64,000 nucleotides of DNA from Pectobacterium wasabiae CFBP 3304. Lineage in GTDB: Bacteria > Pseudomonadota > Gammaproteobacteria > Enterobacterales > Enterobacteriaceae. Below are positions 61,693 to 64,000 of this stretch, one piece after another (positions within the stretch are counted from its first letter, which is position 1; each line of letters starts with the position of its first letter). The position numbers and the translations under genes are program-made. A model generated the notes under the pieces. That model did not search any database. It had not been told where the DNA came from and was given only the letters and a program-made list of their open reading frames with translations. The stretch is from NCBI RefSeq assembly GCF_001742185.1, contig NZ_CP015750.1, positions 4,278,001 to 4,342,000 on the forward strand, given 5' to 3'.

Positions 61693-62490
61693 TTATCGCG
61701 TTCCATTCAGAATGGCTAAAACCTGTTGGTGTAGCTCTGGACTACCGGTCGCGACCGCCGTACCGCCCGCTTCCGCTCGCTGCCCGTTGAGATCGGTGAT
61801 GACGCCACCCGCCTGCTCAATAATCGGAATCAGCGCGACAATGTCGTAAGGTTGCAATGCAAATTCCACGCAAATATCAATCTGGCCTGCCGCCAACATC
61901 GCCAGCGCGTAGCACTCACCGCCATAGCGCGTCATCAGTGTGCTTTCGGTGAGTTCTGCGAAGCGAACCGTCGGATGCATACTCAGCGCTTCCGGCGCGG
62001 TGGTGTGAAGAATGGCCTGTTTGAGAGACACACCTTTACGCGTGCTTAAGCGCGTTTCTCCCTGCCGATCGCTCCGCCAGGCCTGCAATCCATCGGCCCA
62101 GAAGCACTCTCCGGTAAACGGTTGGCTCATCATCCCCATCACGGCACGTTCATGATGCAACAGACCAATGAGCGTTCCCCACACGGGTAGCCCGCATAAG
62201 AAAGGTCGGGTTCCATCAACCGGATCCAAAACCCAGCGCACAGGCCCTTCCCCGCTCAAGCCAAACTCTTCCCCCATAATTGCGTGTTCGGGATAATGGC
62301 GCGTGATGTGTTCACGCATCACTCGTTCGGCCTGCCGATCGGCTTCCGTCACCGGATCAAAGCGGAAACCCTCTTTTGGCTTGGTTTCGATTTGGTTGGC
62401 GTTGAGGGAACGAAAACGTGGCAACGTTTCCTGACTGGCCAGTGCGGCAAGTTCATGAAAAAAGGCAATATCCGGAAGCGTCTGACTCAT
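61693..62490 (-). CDS. HisN-like inositol-monophosphatase family protein
   Basis: A 265-residue protein with the family marks FDPVTEADRQAERVMREHIT, HAIMGEEFGLSGEGPVRWVL, DPVDGTRPFLCGLP (the DPxDGT metal site) and YDIVALIPIIEQAGGVITDL. It is close to HisN-type histidinol-phosphatases and to inositol-phosphate phosphatases of Mg2+-dependent type. I cannot tell substrates apart by eye. It has no signal peptide. Confidence 0.85.
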   Translation of the reverse strand: MSQTLPDIAFFHELAALASQETLPRFRSLNANQIETKPKEGFRFDPVTEADRQAERVMREHITRHYPEHAIMGEEFGLSGEGPVRWVLDPVDGTRPFLCGLPVWGTLIGLLHHERAVMGMMSQPFTGECFWADGLQAWRSDRQGETRLSTRKGVSLKQAILHTTAPEALSMHPTVRFAELTESTLMTRYGGECYALAMLAAGQIDICVEFALQPYDIVALIPIIEQAGGVITDLNGQRAEAGGTAVATGSPELHQQVLAILNGTR

Positions 62491-62615
62491 CGTATTTTAT
62501 CTTCCTATCGCGTCATTTGAGAATTGAAGCTGAGAGAACACAATGCTCAATTTGGCTCGATTATGAATGACGAAACAAGTGCAAACAATCTCGCGTTCAT
62601 CTACGGATAAAAAAA

Positions 62616-62645
62616 TAGCCCCCAAACGCTGTCGTCAGGGGGCTA
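62616..62645 (-). terminator. Terminator of the GH1 gene
   Basis: TAGCCCCC (62616-62623) and GGGGGCTA (62638-62645) form an 8-bp GC-rich stem with a 14-base loop. On the minus strand the A-run at 62608-62615 becomes a T-run. It lies 27 bp past the stop of the 6-phospho-beta-glucosidase gene. Confidence 0.85.
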
Positions 62646-62671
62646 TAACAAGGATAGCTAAACGACATTAT

Positions 62672-64000
<1,329 letters not shown>

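Overview
The window is chromosomal DNA from a soft-rot enterobacterium, most likely Pectobacterium. The reasons are the yfaA-yfaT-yfaS gene order, a complete enterobacterial-type type VI secretion system (T6SS), a CE12-type pectin or rhamnogalacturonan acetylesterase candidate and a 6-phospho-beta-glucosidase. The genus is an inference from gene content. Almost everything from 1 to about 57.6 kb that is not a relic lies on the minus strand, so that part is best read from high to low coordinates.

Layout. 1-2680: yfaA, yfaT and the start of yfaS. 2841-8091: a graveyard of mobile and polymorphic-toxin debris. It holds two IS903-group ends, one of them fused in frame to a lipoprotein gene, fragments of rhs, vgrG and symE, two DUF2750 candidate immunity genes each preceded by a broken toxin tail, and two further small candidate immunity genes. 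8115-12054: an Rhs effector with its own C-terminal toxin. 12292-23138: a VgrG effector island with a DUF2169-pentapeptide protein, a pentapeptide protein, DUF3540, a PAAR-like DUF4150 protein, VgrG1, a second DUF2169 adaptor, a DUF4150-lipase effector and two tandem ankyrin candidate immunity proteins. 23414-26422: VgrG2 with a divergent C-terminus and a translationally coupled small membrane protein. 26440-51771: the T6SS core. It contains ppkA, clpV, tssG, tssF, tssE, tagJ, a secreted accessory protein, pppA, fha, an hcp-linked effector/immunity pair, hcp, tssC, tssB, tssA, tagF, tssM, tssL, tssK, tssJ and an SH3-like lipoprotein. All thirteen core subunits are present, counting the two VgrGs as TssI.

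52.7-55.7 kb is a second scar. The secreted SGNH esterase is bordered by a duplicated piece of the metallo-beta-lactamase gene, an IS1-family insB remnant, a decayed copy of the hypothetical gene at 4149-4778 and the tail of a LysR regulator. 55.7-64 kb is mostly ordinary chromosome: an MBL-fold hydrolase, a secreted protein, a VOC protein, a HisN-like phosphatase and a GH1 enzyme cut by the window end. It also carries a plus-strand three-gene cassette (58139-60812) encoding an RNA ligase, an HD-Pnk end-healing enzyme and an unknown protein, read here as an RNA-repair operon.

Five genes (yfaT, rhs twice, the lipase, ppkA) are broken by the loss of exactly one base in a G/C run of 6-7. This pattern points to homopolymer undercalling in the assembly more than to true pseudogenes. 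Reconstructed proteins are described in those entries.

Working model: the T6SS delivers cargo in three ways, on VgrG1 (through PAAR-like and DUF2169 adaptors), on VgrG2 (as a C-terminal extension) and on Hcp (a small DUF5675-like candidate). PpkA, PppA and Fha give threonine-phosphorylation control.
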